This document shows, piece by piece, positions 46,095 through 53,461 of a stretch of DNA of 64,000 nucleotides (the stretch's first letter is position 1; each line of letters opens with the position of its first letter). This stretch comes from Acidicapsa dinghuensis (lineage in GTDB: Bacteria; Acidobacteriota; Terriglobia; Terriglobales; Acidobacteriaceae). The notes under the pieces are model-generated. The model made no database searches, was not told the origin of the DNA, and was given only the letters and a program-made list of their open reading frames with translations. The position numbers and the translations under genes were made by a program. The stretch spans positions 420,768 through 484,767 of the forward strand of contig NZ_JAGSYH010000002.1 in NCBI RefSeq assembly GCF_025685685.1. The letters run 5' to 3'.

Positions 46095-46511
46095 TTTCCT
46101 TCCTCAGATACAGGGAATCGAGAAAATTGTGACCGCCAGACTTGTACCTTTCGCTCAAAAGCCTGAGGTCATTGCACGATGAATTTTACATACGATTTTT
46201 TGGGATAGCTGCACAGCAAAGAACAAAAATTTTCAAAAGCGATGGGGAGGCCGCGCTTCACAACAGAGTTTGCAATTGCTCCACACCGAACGTGGAATAT
46301 ACCTGTTGTGATATGGACAAAAATGTCGCATATCGCCAATACACAAATCAGGCAAATTCAGCGCAAACGCAACACGCGCTCCGCGCACCACTTCCAACAA
46401 ACTCGCTTGACATGCGTCCAAGATCGGCTAGCCCAGCAAGTTGCTCCTCGTGGAACATTCTGCTGCGCGTGGAACAAAATTGCTCCACGTGGAACATTTT
46501 TGCCCGTTTAT
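46095..46511. other. Gene-free gap carrying parS-like motifs
   Basis: 417 nt without a credible gene between two minus-strand genes. AT-rich near 46180-46240, a plausible promoter zone for the histidine kinase. The right end holds three repeated 16-mers (next entry). Confidence 0.6.
46442..46496. promoter_or_regulatory. Triple parS-like 16-mer array
   Basis: Copies at 46442-46457 (TGCTCCTCGTGGAACA), 46461-46476 (TGCTGCGCGTGGAACA) and 46481-46496 (TGCTCCACGTGGAACA), starting 19 and 20 bp apart. The third is a near-perfect palindrome, differing from TGTTCCACGTGGAACA at one position. This resembles the bacterial parS consensus TGTTNCACGTGAAACA, bound by ParB. A weaker half-match TGTTCCACGTG lies inside the next gene at 46851. 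parAB is not in the window, so the identification is tentative. Confidence 0.45.
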
Positions 46512-48242
46512 CTATCGACGGTAGTACACATCGTATCCGTCGAGCTTCCGGACAAGCTGAAACTGCTGCTCGATCTGCTGCATGATTTGCGCTCGCTCCA
46601 GCAACGGATCTTCATTCGACTGCAGCCGTGTTTTCATCACCACCCAGCGGACTCCCAACCGCTTTACTTCGGCAAAGAGTTCTTCCGGCGTATACGGATC
46701 TGTGGTGTGATCGAACAGCACCACCGGAAACCGTGGCACCCGGCCCGTCACATAGAAAAACGGCTCCTCGCCGGGCAAAAGAAGAATGCCGTCACTGGCC
46801 GGAATCTCTGCATCTGCGAACCTCACCAACTGCTCGAAATCCGGCAAGTATGTTCCACGTGCAGCCATGCCATGAAGCACAGGTAGCGTGGCCCTTACCA
46901 ATGGTTCGTCTGCAGAGTTGTAGATATAGTCCAGACGTTCCAGACTTGCTGCGTAGAACCCTCCACACACCAGCAAAGTCACTCCCATCGCTGCCGCCAG
47001 CGCAGGCACAGCCCGGGACGCCCGCGCCGGTAATGCCATCAGCAGGTTTCCCGCCAGCAAAATCAATAACGACCAAATCGCGTAAGTCGAACCCCACACC
47101 TCTTGCGAGAGGAACGTTCCATGGATCGCCGCAAGAATCACGAATGGAATCAGACGTGGAAACGTGACGCCTTTTCGGAGTTCTAGCAGAGAGATTGCCA
47201 TTGCAGCTATCAGCAGCAATGGCCACAAAGCAAGCAGGCGATCTGCACGATCTTCCGCATTCGGCTCCAGGAGCAAGCAGACGAGGGTGGCTGCGAATGG
47301 GATTGTAGCCAGACACACGCCAATCGCATGTATCCACGCACGCCTCAAAGGACGACAAAAGAGCAGAGCAATTCCCGCAGCGAACGAGGGTAGAGCCCAG
47401 ACGAGTGAGGGCTCGCCGTAGAGGGACAGCAATGTATTGGCCGCTGGCAGACGCCGTTGCGCTGCGAATTGTACTGTCCAATGAATGTAGTTACGCAGAC
47501 CACAGGTAATAGCAAGGCAAGCAGTCACTACTGCCAAGGCGGCGAGAGCGCCACCAGCGATCTGTAAAATCGCGGCGCTGCTGAGATGATGGCTGGGTTC
47601 CGTTTTTCTACCCCGCTGCGTTCTACGGACAGCAAGGAGAAGCATGGCTGCAACAAGGACCGCAAGCAGAAAAGGGAGACCTATATTCTGCTTAACGAAA
47701 AGTGGAAGCGCGCAGCTTGCACCCGCAACTGTGCGGGTTTTCCATGAAGCATCCGGTTTGGCTGCGCGATAAAGAAGCAGAATGGCTGCAAGAATTGCCA
47801 GAACGGAGTCGGCATCATAGATGGGATGCGGATAGATGCTGTAAATACCAAGAACTGGAAGCGGCAGGGTGAGGAGAAGTGATATGAGCCAGGCGTGAGA
47901 TTGACCGCAGACAATTTCGCGAATGATCCACCAGGTAAGAAGCGAGGCAACTCCGCCAGCAAAGGCCGCGTAAGCAACGACGTATTCATAGTGGCGACCA
48001 AAGATGTGCTCGATGACGGCCTGGACAAAGAAAGTGATGGGAGGGTGGACTAGAGAGAAGTCCCGGTACGGGATCTGTCCAACAGCGATGCGATGGCTGG
48101 TGTTGAGCAGGTAGCCGAGATCCCAGAGGACGGCGACGCGAGAGTTTTGCCAGAGTGTCCAGAGGGCTGTGGCTGCGAAAAGAAATATCGCGATACATAA
48201 ATCGCGAATTTTGAATCGGTTTATCGGCGGGACGTCGAGCAT
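46512..48242 (-). CDS. Polytopic membrane protein, glycosyltransferase-like
   Basis: 576 residues with about ten predicted membrane helices (e.g. LCIAIFLFAATALWTLW, WLISLLLTLPLPVLGIYSI, FLLAVLVAAMLLLA). The loop after TM1 (NSRVAVLWDLGYLLNTSHRIAVGQIPYRDF) resembles GT-C enzymes with an acidic residue near the lipid side. A 130-residue C-terminal part (from about 445) appears non-membrane. The architecture is like the protein at 18491-20092, and it is probably a lipid-linked sugar glycosyltransferase. The donor and acceptor are unknown. It is the last gene of the accessory block before rplK. Confidence 0.65.
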   Translation of the reverse strand: MLDVPPINRFKIRDLCIAIFLFAATALWTLWQNSRVAVLWDLGYLLNTSHRIAVGQIPYRDFSLVHPPITFFVQAVIEHIFGRHYEYVVAYAAFAGGVASLLTWWIIREIVCGQSHAWLISLLLTLPLPVLGIYSIYPHPIYDADSVLAILAAILLLYRAAKPDASWKTRTVAGASCALPLFVKQNIGLPFLLAVLVAAMLLLAVRRTQRGRKTEPSHHLSSAAILQIAGGALAALAVVTACLAITCGLRNYIHWTVQFAAQRRLPAANTLLSLYGEPSLVWALPSFAAGIALLFCRPLRRAWIHAIGVCLATIPFAATLVCLLLEPNAEDRADRLLALWPLLLIAAMAISLLELRKGVTFPRLIPFVILAAIHGTFLSQEVWGSTYAIWSLLILLAGNLLMALPARASRAVPALAAAMGVTLLVCGGFYAASLERLDYIYNSADEPLVRATLPVLHGMAARGTYLPDFEQLVRFADAEIPASDGILLLPGEEPFFYVTGRVPRFPVVLFDHTTDPYTPEELFAEVKRLGVRWVVMKTRLQSNEDPLLERAQIMQQIEQQFQLVRKLDGYDVYYRR

Positions 48243-48323
48243 CTATTCCGGGTCTCGACTTCGATTCTCTATCAAAAGACGGGCGTGAGTGAGACGAGTG
48301 AACGACTGGTAGTGCTGGCGGTG

Positions 48324-48360
48324 AAAAGCAGATCCCCTTCGGGGATGACAGACAGAAAAG
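48324..48360. repeat. Dispersed repeat element, copy 3
   Basis: AAAAGCAGATCCCCTTCGGG-type hairpin followed by ATGACAGACAGAAAAG and then TAACAGCAAG. It is the same family as 38741-38777, 38897-38932 (other orientation) and 55741-55778. Confidence 0.65.
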
Positions 48361-48378
48361 TAACAGCAAGAACTAAGC

Positions 48379-48405
48379 AAAAGCCCCCCGGTTGGGAGGG
48401 CTTTT
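48379..48405 (-). terminator. Intrinsic terminator after rplK
   Basis: On the minus strand, AAAAGCCCTCC pairs with GGGGGGCTTTT around CAACC and ends in TTTT. It lies 23 nt past the rplK stop and marks the end of the tuf-rplK unit. Confidence 0.75.
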
Positions 48406-48427
48406 GGTGTTTGAAGTCCAAGTGTGT

Positions 48428-48865
48428 TTAGGCTACGACTTCGATGCCCATGGAGCGCGCTGTGCCCTTGATGCTCTTTACGGCAGCATCGACGGATGCT
48501 GCGTTCAGATCGGGCATCTTGAGCTCGGCGATCTCGCGGACCTGCTTTTCCGTGACCTTGCCGACCTTGTCCTTGTTAGGAGTGCCAGCGCCCTTGGCAA
48601 CGCCTGCGGCCTTGAGCAGCAGGTTCGAGGCCGGAGGGGTCTTGGTAACGAAGGTGAAGCTACGGTCACCGTAAACGGTGATGACGACCGGCACGGTCAT
48701 GCCGGTGAGTTCCTTGGTCTGGGTGCGAGCGTTGAACTGCTTGCAGAACTCCATGATGTTGACCTGAGCCTGACCGAGCGCGGGGCCGACCGGAGGCGCC
48801 GGCGTTGCTTTGCCGGCTTCAATCTGGAGCTTTACGTATCCTGTGATCTTCTTTGGAGGCGCCAT
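48428..48865 (-). CDS. rplK: Ribosomal protein uL11
   Basis: 145 residues, starting [31 protein letters not shown], the classical L11 start that binds the GTPase-centre RNA. The C-terminal part [28 protein letters not shown] is normal. AAAGGAA lies before the ATG. It is the last gene of the tRNA-tuf-secE-nusG run. rplA, normally next, lies about 15.7 kb away. A long inverted-repeat element separates it from nusG. Confidence 0.97.
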   Translation of the reverse strand: MAPPKKITGYVKLQIEAGKATPAPPVGPALGQAQVNIMEFCKQFNARTQTKELTGMTVPVVITVYGDRSFTFVTKTPPASNLLLKAAGVAKGAGTPNKDKVGKVTEKQVREIAELKMPDLNAASVDAAVKSIKGTARSMGIEVVA

Positions 48866-48884
48866 TTCGGGTTCCTTTGGAACC

Positions 48885-49026
48885 CAGCTATTAGCTCCTA
48901 GCTTCTAGCTACTAGCTGGTTTTTCTTTTCCATCAATTTTGGTAGAGGAGATCTAGCGTTCGCTCACAACCAGAGGCCGCTAGGAGGCGATCTGGCTAGA
49001 AGCTGGAAGCTAGTAGCTAGAAGCTG
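48885..49026. repeat. Inverted-repeat element R1 (AGCTAGAAGCT type), rplK-nusG gap
   Basis: The left arm 48885-48919 and right arm 48995-49026 are built from the unit CTAGCTTCTAGCTA and its complement (about 26 of 32 positions pair). The 75-nt centre is unrelated to that of the other copies. It ends 2 nt from the nusG stop. Copies R2 and R3 lie at 50041-50147 and 52135-52247. Confidence 0.7.
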
Positions 49027-49028
49027 CT

Positions 49029-49634
49029 CTACTCAATCTTTTCGACTTTGCCGAACTCAAGCTCGACAGGCGTGGAGCGGCCGAAGATCGTAACCATGAC
49101 CTTGAGGGTCTCGCGATCTTCGTTGACTTCGTCCACGATGCCGTTGAAGTTGGCAAATGGGCCGTCGGTGATACGGACGGACTCGTTCTTCTCAAACTTG
49201 ATCTTCTGCCGCGGCTTCTCTCTGGCTTCGTCGGAACGGTTCAGAAGCGAGGAAATCTCGGCGTCGCTGAGGGCAACGGGCTTATCGCCGGTGCCGAGGA
49301 AGCCCGTGACGCGGGGCGTTTCCTTGATGATGTGCCAGATCTGATTGTCGAGCTCCATCTCGATGAGTACGTAACCGGGCAGAAAAACACGCTCGACGGT
49401 ACGCTTTTTGCCGTTGACCGTCTCGGTGACCGCTTCGGTGGGGATCACGATCTGAGCGATCTTAGATTCGAGACCAAAGGCCTGAATGCGGCTCTCGATG
49501 GACTCCTTAACCTTGCGCTCGAAACCCGAGTAGGCGTGAAGGATGTACCAGTGGAGATTCGGGTTTTTCGCAGGCGGCTCTGGCGCCGGTATCTGTTCGA
49601 TTTCTTCCGTCATTACGCGTGTCTCATTTTCCAC
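49029..49634 (-). CDS. nusG: Transcription antitermination protein NusG
   Basis: 201 residues. NusG binds RNA polymerase, keeps elongation processive and links it to the ribosome and Rho. NLHWYILHAYSGFERKVKESIESR opens the NGN domain, FLPGYVLIEMELD is typical, and the KOW domain follows with VRITDGPFANFNGIVDEVNEDR. The frame begins with GTG at 49634, 2 nt after the secE stop; an internal ATG (49613) is an alternative start. A 20-residue Pro/Glu-rich lead precedes the NGN domain. Confidence 0.96.
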   Translation of the reverse strand: MENETRVMTEEIEQIPAPEPPAKNPNLHWYILHAYSGFERKVKESIESRIQAFGLESKIAQIVIPTEAVTETVNGKKRTVERVFLPGYVLIEMELDNQIWHIIKETPRVTGFLGTGDKPVALSDAEISSLLNRSDEAREKPRQKIKFEKNESVRITDGPFANFNGIVDEVNEDRETLKVMVTIFGRSTPVELEFGKVEKIE

Positions 49635-49636
49635 GA

Positions 49637-49915
49637 TTAGGAACCAACCAGCTTGTCCATCAGTTTCGTCAAGCCATAGTTGAAGACCGTGTCGACAACC
49701 CAGAAGTAGAGGGCAAAGACGAAGACCGTGACCAGAACTACAGTCGTGGTCGCCTGCACTTCCTTGCGGTTGGGAACCACCACCTTGCGCATTTCAGCGC
49801 GAACGTCGGTGAGGAAGTTGCGGGCCTGATCATAGTAACCCGTAACACGCTCGGCCAATTGATTGGGCTTGGCGTTGCCGGACTGCTCACCTGCAACCAA
49901 TGCTGTCTTAGCCAT
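49637..49915 (-). CDS. secE: Preprotein translocase subunit SecE
   Basis: 92 residues: an N-terminal amphipathic helix region (RNFLTDVRAEMRKVVVPNRKEV, the conserved SecE stretch) and one membrane helix (TTTVVLVTVFVFALYFWVVD). It clamps SecY in the translocon. AAAGGAAG precedes the ATG; tRNA-Trp is 46 nt upstream. The single-TM length is the common bacterial form. Confidence 0.95.
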   Translation of the reverse strand: MAKTALVAGEQSGNAKPNQLAERVTGYYDQARNFLTDVRAEMRKVVVPNRKEVQATTTVVLVTVFVFALYFWVVDTVFNYGLTKLMDKLVGS

Positions 49916-49961
49916 ACTGCTACTTCCTTTGTTGCTCCGGACGAGGTCCGGAAGAAATCTT

Positions 49962-50037
49962 TGGCAGGGGCGGAGGGATTCGAACCCCCAAGTTCGGTTT
50001 TGGAGACCGACAGTTTAACCGTTGAGCTTACGCCCCT
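49962..50037 (-). tRNA. tRNA-Trp (CCA)
   Basis: 76 nt with CCA encoded. The acceptor stem AGGGGCG/CGCCCCT is perfect, the anticodon loop CTCCAAA gives CCA, and the T arm GGGGGTTCGAATCCCTC is regular. Trp tRNA before secE is a common arrangement. Confidence 0.95.
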
Positions 50038-50040
50038 GTT

Positions 50041-50147
50041 TAGCTGCTAGCTTCTAGCTACCAGCTACTAGCCGAATCTGTTGCAAACCGGAACGTCAGT
50101 TCCCGTGCAGAACAAGCTAGAAGCTGAAGGCTAGCAGCTAGAGGCTG
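50041..50147. repeat. Inverted-repeat element R2 (AGCTAGAAGCT type)
   Basis: Left arm 50041-50073 (TAGCTGCTAGCTTCTAGCTA...), right arm 50114-50147, about 40 nt of unrelated centre. It fills the gap between rpmG (stop at 50151) and tRNA-Trp (50037). Confidence 0.7.
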
Positions 50148-50150
50148 CTT

Positions 50151-50300
50151 TTACTTCGTTTCCCGGTGCGGCTTGTGGCAGCGGCAGCGCTTGCAGAACT
50201 TCGAGAACTCGAGGCGGCCGGTGGTCGTCTTCTTGTTCTTCGTCGTCGTGTAGTTGCGCTCCTTGCACTCGGTGCACTGCAATGTCACGATTTCTCGCAT
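50151..50300 (-). CDS. rpmG: Ribosomal protein bL33
   Basis: 49 residues, too short for many ORF lists: it reads [21 protein letters not shown] and ends [17 protein letters not shown]. Two Cys pairs (CTEC and CKRC) could hold zinc, the zinc-dependent C+ form of L33. The gene sits between tuf and tRNA-Trp on the same strand, in the position seen in other phyla. The end codon TAA is at 50151. Ribosome binding site not strong. Confidence 0.93.
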   Translation of the reverse strand: MREIVTLQCTECKERNYTTTKNKKTTTGRLEFSKFCKRCRCHKPHRETK

Positions 50301-50369
50301 CTTTTTATCCTAACCGATTTGCGAATCGGGCGCTTTTTCAGGCAACCGACGCAGATCTGAAATTACCTT

Positions 50370-50453
50370 AGAGATCAGTTGTCAGAGATCAGAGATCAAT
50401 CTTGTTTCCGCCTGATCCCGTTTTTGATCTCTGACCCCTGTTCTCCGATCTCT
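50370..50453. repeat. Inverted-repeat element R4 (AGAGATCAG type), downstream of tuf
   Basis: The left arm 50370-50399 (AGAGATCAGTTGTCAGAGAT...) and right arm 50424-50453 are imperfect complements, with TTTTTGATCTCTGA in the right arm. It ends 2 nt from the tuf stop. The design matches R1-R3, but the unit sequence differs. Confidence 0.65.
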
Positions 50454-50454
50454 C

Positions 50455-51642
50455 TTACGCGATGATCTCGCTGATGGCGCCGGCGCCTACGGTGCGGCCG
50501 CCTTCGCGAATGGCGAAGCGCAGGCCCTTTTCCATGGCTACTGGCGTGTGCAGCTCGATCTCCAGCTGGATGTTGTCGCCCGGCATCACCATCTCCGTGC
50601 CCGCCGGAAGCTTCGCCGTGCCCGTGACGTCTGTCGTGCGGAAATAGAACTGGGGACGGTAGCCGTTGAAGAACGGCGTATGACGGCCGCCCTCTTCCTT
50701 CGACAACACGTAAACTTCGCCCTTGAACTTGGTGTGCGGCGTGATTGAGCCGGTCTTCGCCAGCACCATGCCGCGCTCCACGTCTTCCTTCGGAATGCCG
50801 CGCAGCAAGAGACCCGCGTTGTCCCCAGCCAGGCCTTCGTCCAGCTGCTTCTTGAACATTTCAACGCCCGTCACTACCGTCTTGCGCGTCTCGCGGAAGC
50901 CCACGATCTCGACTTCCTCGCCTACCTTGACCTTGCCGCGCTCGATACGGCCGGTCACCACGGTGCCGCGGCCGGAGATCGAGAAGATATCTTCGATCGG
51001 CATCAGGAACGGCAGATCCACCATGCGGTCAGGCTGCGGCACGTTCTTGTCCACCGCATCCATCAGCTCGTCGATCTTCGCCTCCCACTGCGCTTCGCCA
51101 TTCAGCGCGCCCAGGGCCGATCCGCGGATTACCGGAACGTCGTCGCCGGGGAACTGGTACTTCGACAGAAGCTCGCGCACTTCCATCTCCACCAGGTCGA
51201 TCAGCTCCGCATCCTCTACCGCGTCGCACTTGTTCAGGAACACCACGATGTACGGCACACCCACCTGACGGGCCAGGAGCACGTGCTCCTTGGTCTGGGG
51301 CATCGGGCCATCGGTCGCCGCTACGACGAGAATTGCGCCATCCATCTGCGCCGCGCCGGTGATCATGTTCTTGATGTAGTCGGCGTGGCCGGGGCAGTCG
51401 ACGTGGGCATAGTGGCGGTTCGCCGTCTCGTACTCCACGTGCGCCGTCGCGATCGTGATACCGCGCTCGCGCTCTTCCGGTGCGTTGTCGATCGTGTCAA
51501 ACGAACGGAACTGGATCTTCGGGTTGTGCTTCGACAACACCTTCGTGATCGCCGCCGTCAACGTCGTCTTGCCGTGATCGATATGCCCAATCGTCCCCAC
51601 ATTCACATGCGGCTTCGAACGATCAAATTTCTCCTTCGCCAT
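50455..51642 (-). CDS. tuf: Elongation factor Tu
   Basis: 395 residues, a complete EF-Tu. G1 is GHIDHGKT at 19-26 (Ile in place of the common Val), G3 DCPGH at 82-86, and G4 NKCD at 137-140. GGAG precedes the ATG. EF-Tu brings aminoacyl-tRNA to the ribosome. The gene lies in the tRNA-tuf-secE-nusG cluster, the tufB-like location. Another copy may exist in the str operon outside the window. It is also a known target of Doc toxins, one of which is encoded here. Confidence 0.98.
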   Translation of the reverse strand: MAKEKFDRSKPHVNVGTIGHIDHGKTTLTAAITKVLSKHNPKIQFRSFDTIDNAPEERERGITIATAHVEYETANRHYAHVDCPGHADYIKNMITGAAQMDGAILVVAATDGPMPQTKEHVLLARQVGVPYIVVFLNKCDAVEDAELIDLVEMEVRELLSKYQFPGDDVPVIRGSALGALNGEAQWEAKIDELMDAVDKNVPQPDRMVDLPFLMPIEDIFSISGRGTVVTGRIERGKVKVGEEVEIVGFRETRKTVVTGVEMFKKQLDEGLAGDNAGLLLRGIPKEDVERGMVLAKTGSITPHTKFKGEVYVLSKEEGGRHTPFFNGYRPQFYFRTTDVTGTAKLPAGTEMVMPGDNIQLEIELHTPVAMEKGLRFAIREGGRTVGAGAISEIIA

Positions 51643-51701
51643 GACTCACTCCAGTCCTTATTCATCAGCCCTTACGGGTGTGCAATCTAAAACCTGAAAA
51701 C

Positions 51702-52010
51702 TCAGTAGTACGCGTACACCTTGAGGAAGCGCTGCCGAAGCTCGACCGGCACCTTTTCGATGCGTGCCAGGTAGTGCTCGCGGACCAGGGCCTGATCGCT
51801 GGTGGGCAGGCTCTTGTAAAGCTCAGCCGAATCCTTGCCCAGCAGTCCTTTCGTGAGCACTTCTTCAAACTGCCGAACGCGCAGTTTCTTACCGGCTACC
51901 GATCCGAGGAAAAGGTCGGCTCGATTGGGAGCCAGGGCTGCCTCGATCCGCGAGGTCATCTCTTTGTAGCCCTGCTCATTCTGTACGGGAAAGACTGCCT
52001 GCTCGAACAT
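51702..52010 (-). CDS. Hypothetical 102-residue protein
   Basis: Small protein between tRNA-Gly and tuf, on the same strand. The frame opens at TTG 52034; I take the ATG at 52010 (FEQAVFPVQNEQGYKEMTSRIEAAL). The helical C-terminal part (SDQALVREHYLARIEKVPVELRQRFLKVYAYY) is well formed. No known motif. Its location between tRNA and tuf is the only clue to function. The start is uncertain. Confidence 0.6.
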   Translation of the reverse strand: MFEQAVFPVQNEQGYKEMTSRIEAALAPNRADLFLGSVAGKKLRVRQFEEVLTKGLLGKDSAELYKSLPTSDQALVREHYLARIEKVPVELRQRFLKVYAYY

Positions 52011-52053
52011 TCCGCTCAACTCTCGTTCTGCCAAAAACCGATGCCTTAAAAAT

Positions 52054-52128
52054 TGGAGCGGGAGACGAGGATCGAACTCGCGACCAACAGCTTGGAAGGC
52101 TGTGACTCTACCACTGAGTTACTCCCGC
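52054..52128 (-). tRNA. tRNA-Gly (TCC)
   Basis: 75 nt with CCA encoded; acceptor GCGGGAG/CTCCCGC, anticodon loop CTTCCAA gives TCC, decoding GGA and GGG-type codons. Confidence 0.95.
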
Positions 52129-52134
52129 GCAAAA

Positions 52135-52247
52135 CAGCTTTTAGCTTCCAGCCGTCAGCTTTTTAGCTTCTTCCCGTCAGTATGAGCCTACAGGCTCAAT
52201 TCGCCACTGCCCAGGCTAGAAGCTTAGAGGCAACAAGCTAGTAGCTG
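52135..52247. repeat. Inverted-repeat element R3 (AGCTAGAAGCT type), between tRNA-Gly and tRNA-Thr
   Basis: Left arm 52135-52170, right arm 52214-52247, with a small GAGCCTACAGGCTC hairpin in the centre at about 52184-52197. More diverged than R1 and R2, with TTTTAGCTTC units. Confidence 0.55.
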
Positions 52248-52252
52248 ATTTC

Positions 52253-52328
<76 letters not shown>

Positions 52329-52361
52329 CCTTCGTACAAACTTACCCGACCTGGCTGGGCC

Positions 52362-52658
52362 TTACTCGGTCTGGCTGCGCCGCCGGACTTTATCCGCTTC
52401 GCGGGCCAGCCAGGTCCGGAAGGCGAAGAGTCCGATGATAAGCAGCGGGACCGCTCGAATCTCAACCCGCCTGCCGTAGGCGAGGAAAGTTCCCTCACCT
52501 ACGGTAAACCAAATTAAAGCTGCCAGGATGAGGTACACCACCATGGCCATCCGGAATTTCCTGCTCCGGATTTCCACCCCGGCATCTTCCACTTCCAGGG
52601 CTTGCTCCGAAGTCCGCTCCGGCAAGTTCTCCAGAACGGGTTCCGGTAATTCCTGCAT
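52362..52658 (-). CDS. Small membrane protein in the tRNA cluster
   Basis: 98 residues from the ATG at 52658 (GAAGGAAG eight bases before it). A Glu-rich N-terminal half leads to two membrane segments (MVVYLILAALIWFTVG and AVPLLIIGLFAFRTWLA) and a basic tail. The longer frame start overlaps tRNA-Tyr and is rejected. It sits between tRNA-Tyr and tRNA-Thr on the same strand, an unusual place for a protein gene. No function recognised. Confidence 0.65.
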   Translation of the reverse strand: MQELPEPVLENLPERTSEQALEVEDAGVEIRSRKFRMAMVVYLILAALIWFTVGEGTFLAYGRRVEIRAVPLLIIGLFAFRTWLAREADKVRRRSQTE

Positions 52659-52680
52659 CCTGATGCTTCCTTCAAACTGC

Positions 52681-52768
52681 TGGTGCACAGGGAAGGATTC
52701 GAACCTTCGTAGTCCCAAAGGACGGCAGATTTACAGTCTGCTGCCATTAACCACTCGGCCACCTGTGC
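52681..52768 (-). tRNA. tRNA-Tyr (GTA)
   Basis: 88 nt with a long variable arm and CCA encoded; the anticodon loop CTGTAAA gives GTA, acceptor GCACAGG/CCTGTGC. Class II tRNA as expected. Confidence 0.95.
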
Positions 52769-53025
52769 CCATCTTCAAAAACCCCGACGGCTTACCCGTT
52801 TTGGCGCATCCCTACCCATCCGGAGGCTTCCGGCGATTGCTACGGTTAGGGCAACGCCTCTGGGGATTTACCGCGGAGGGCTGGACTGCGGATTCTGTCG
52901 GCGGATCGGGAAACTTCCTGCCCCGATCGGCTTACCCCGGCAATCCGGATATTGCTAATGCCTTGCCTTGCTTCTACTTCGGCGACACGGTAGCCGCTCA
53001 CTGCTACTACAAACTCTTCAGAAAC

Positions 53026-53101
53026 TGGAGCTGGCGAAGGGATTTGAACCCCCGACCCTCTGATTACAAATCAGATGCTCTACCAGCTGAGCTACGCCAG
53101 C
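53026..53101 (-). tRNA. tRNA-Thr (TGT)
   Basis: 76 nt with CCA encoded; acceptor GCTGGCG/CGCCAGC, anticodon loop TTTGTAA gives TGT. First gene of the tRNA-tuf run, as thrU is in Escherichia coli. Confidence 0.95.
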
Positions 53102-53184
53102 AAACTTTTACCGCAACCTGCGGCTTTTCCGGACCCCAAACGTATGGGCGCACTACCCCTCCCGCGTTTGCGGCACAGAACTCA

Positions 53185-53213
53185 AGATTAGCACACACGG
53201 ATGGGTGGGGCAA
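53185..53213 (-). promoter_or_regulatory. Candidate promoter of the tRNA-tuf-secE-nusG-rplK run
   Basis: On the minus strand, TTGCCC, 17 bp, TAATCT, about 84 nt before tRNA-Thr(TGT). The -35 matches at four of six; the -10 at three. Read by eye. Confidence 0.35.
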
Positions 53214-53364
53214 ACGCGCGAGAAGCGCGGAATTGATCGAATTCTTCAACGCGAAACTGTAACGAAATAGCGCAGAAAAACACGATGGAAACACGGGGTT
53301 GATTCGCGATTGCTACAGGGCGCTGCAGATAAAAGCAAACAATATCGTGAATTAGAAATCACCC

Positions 53365-53393
53365 TTGCAATCGCATTGGACCGGCAATACACT
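53365..53393 (+). promoter_or_regulatory. Candidate promoter of the CsgG-like gene
   Basis: TTGCAA (53365-53370), 17 bp, TACACT (53388-53393), about 70 nt before the GTG start of the next gene. Confidence 0.4.
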
Positions 53394-53461
53394 TGGGTGG
53401 CTCAATTCGCGGTTACCGGTTCCCCCGATCTACCAGCTCAATTTCAAGGGAGACTCCTTCG

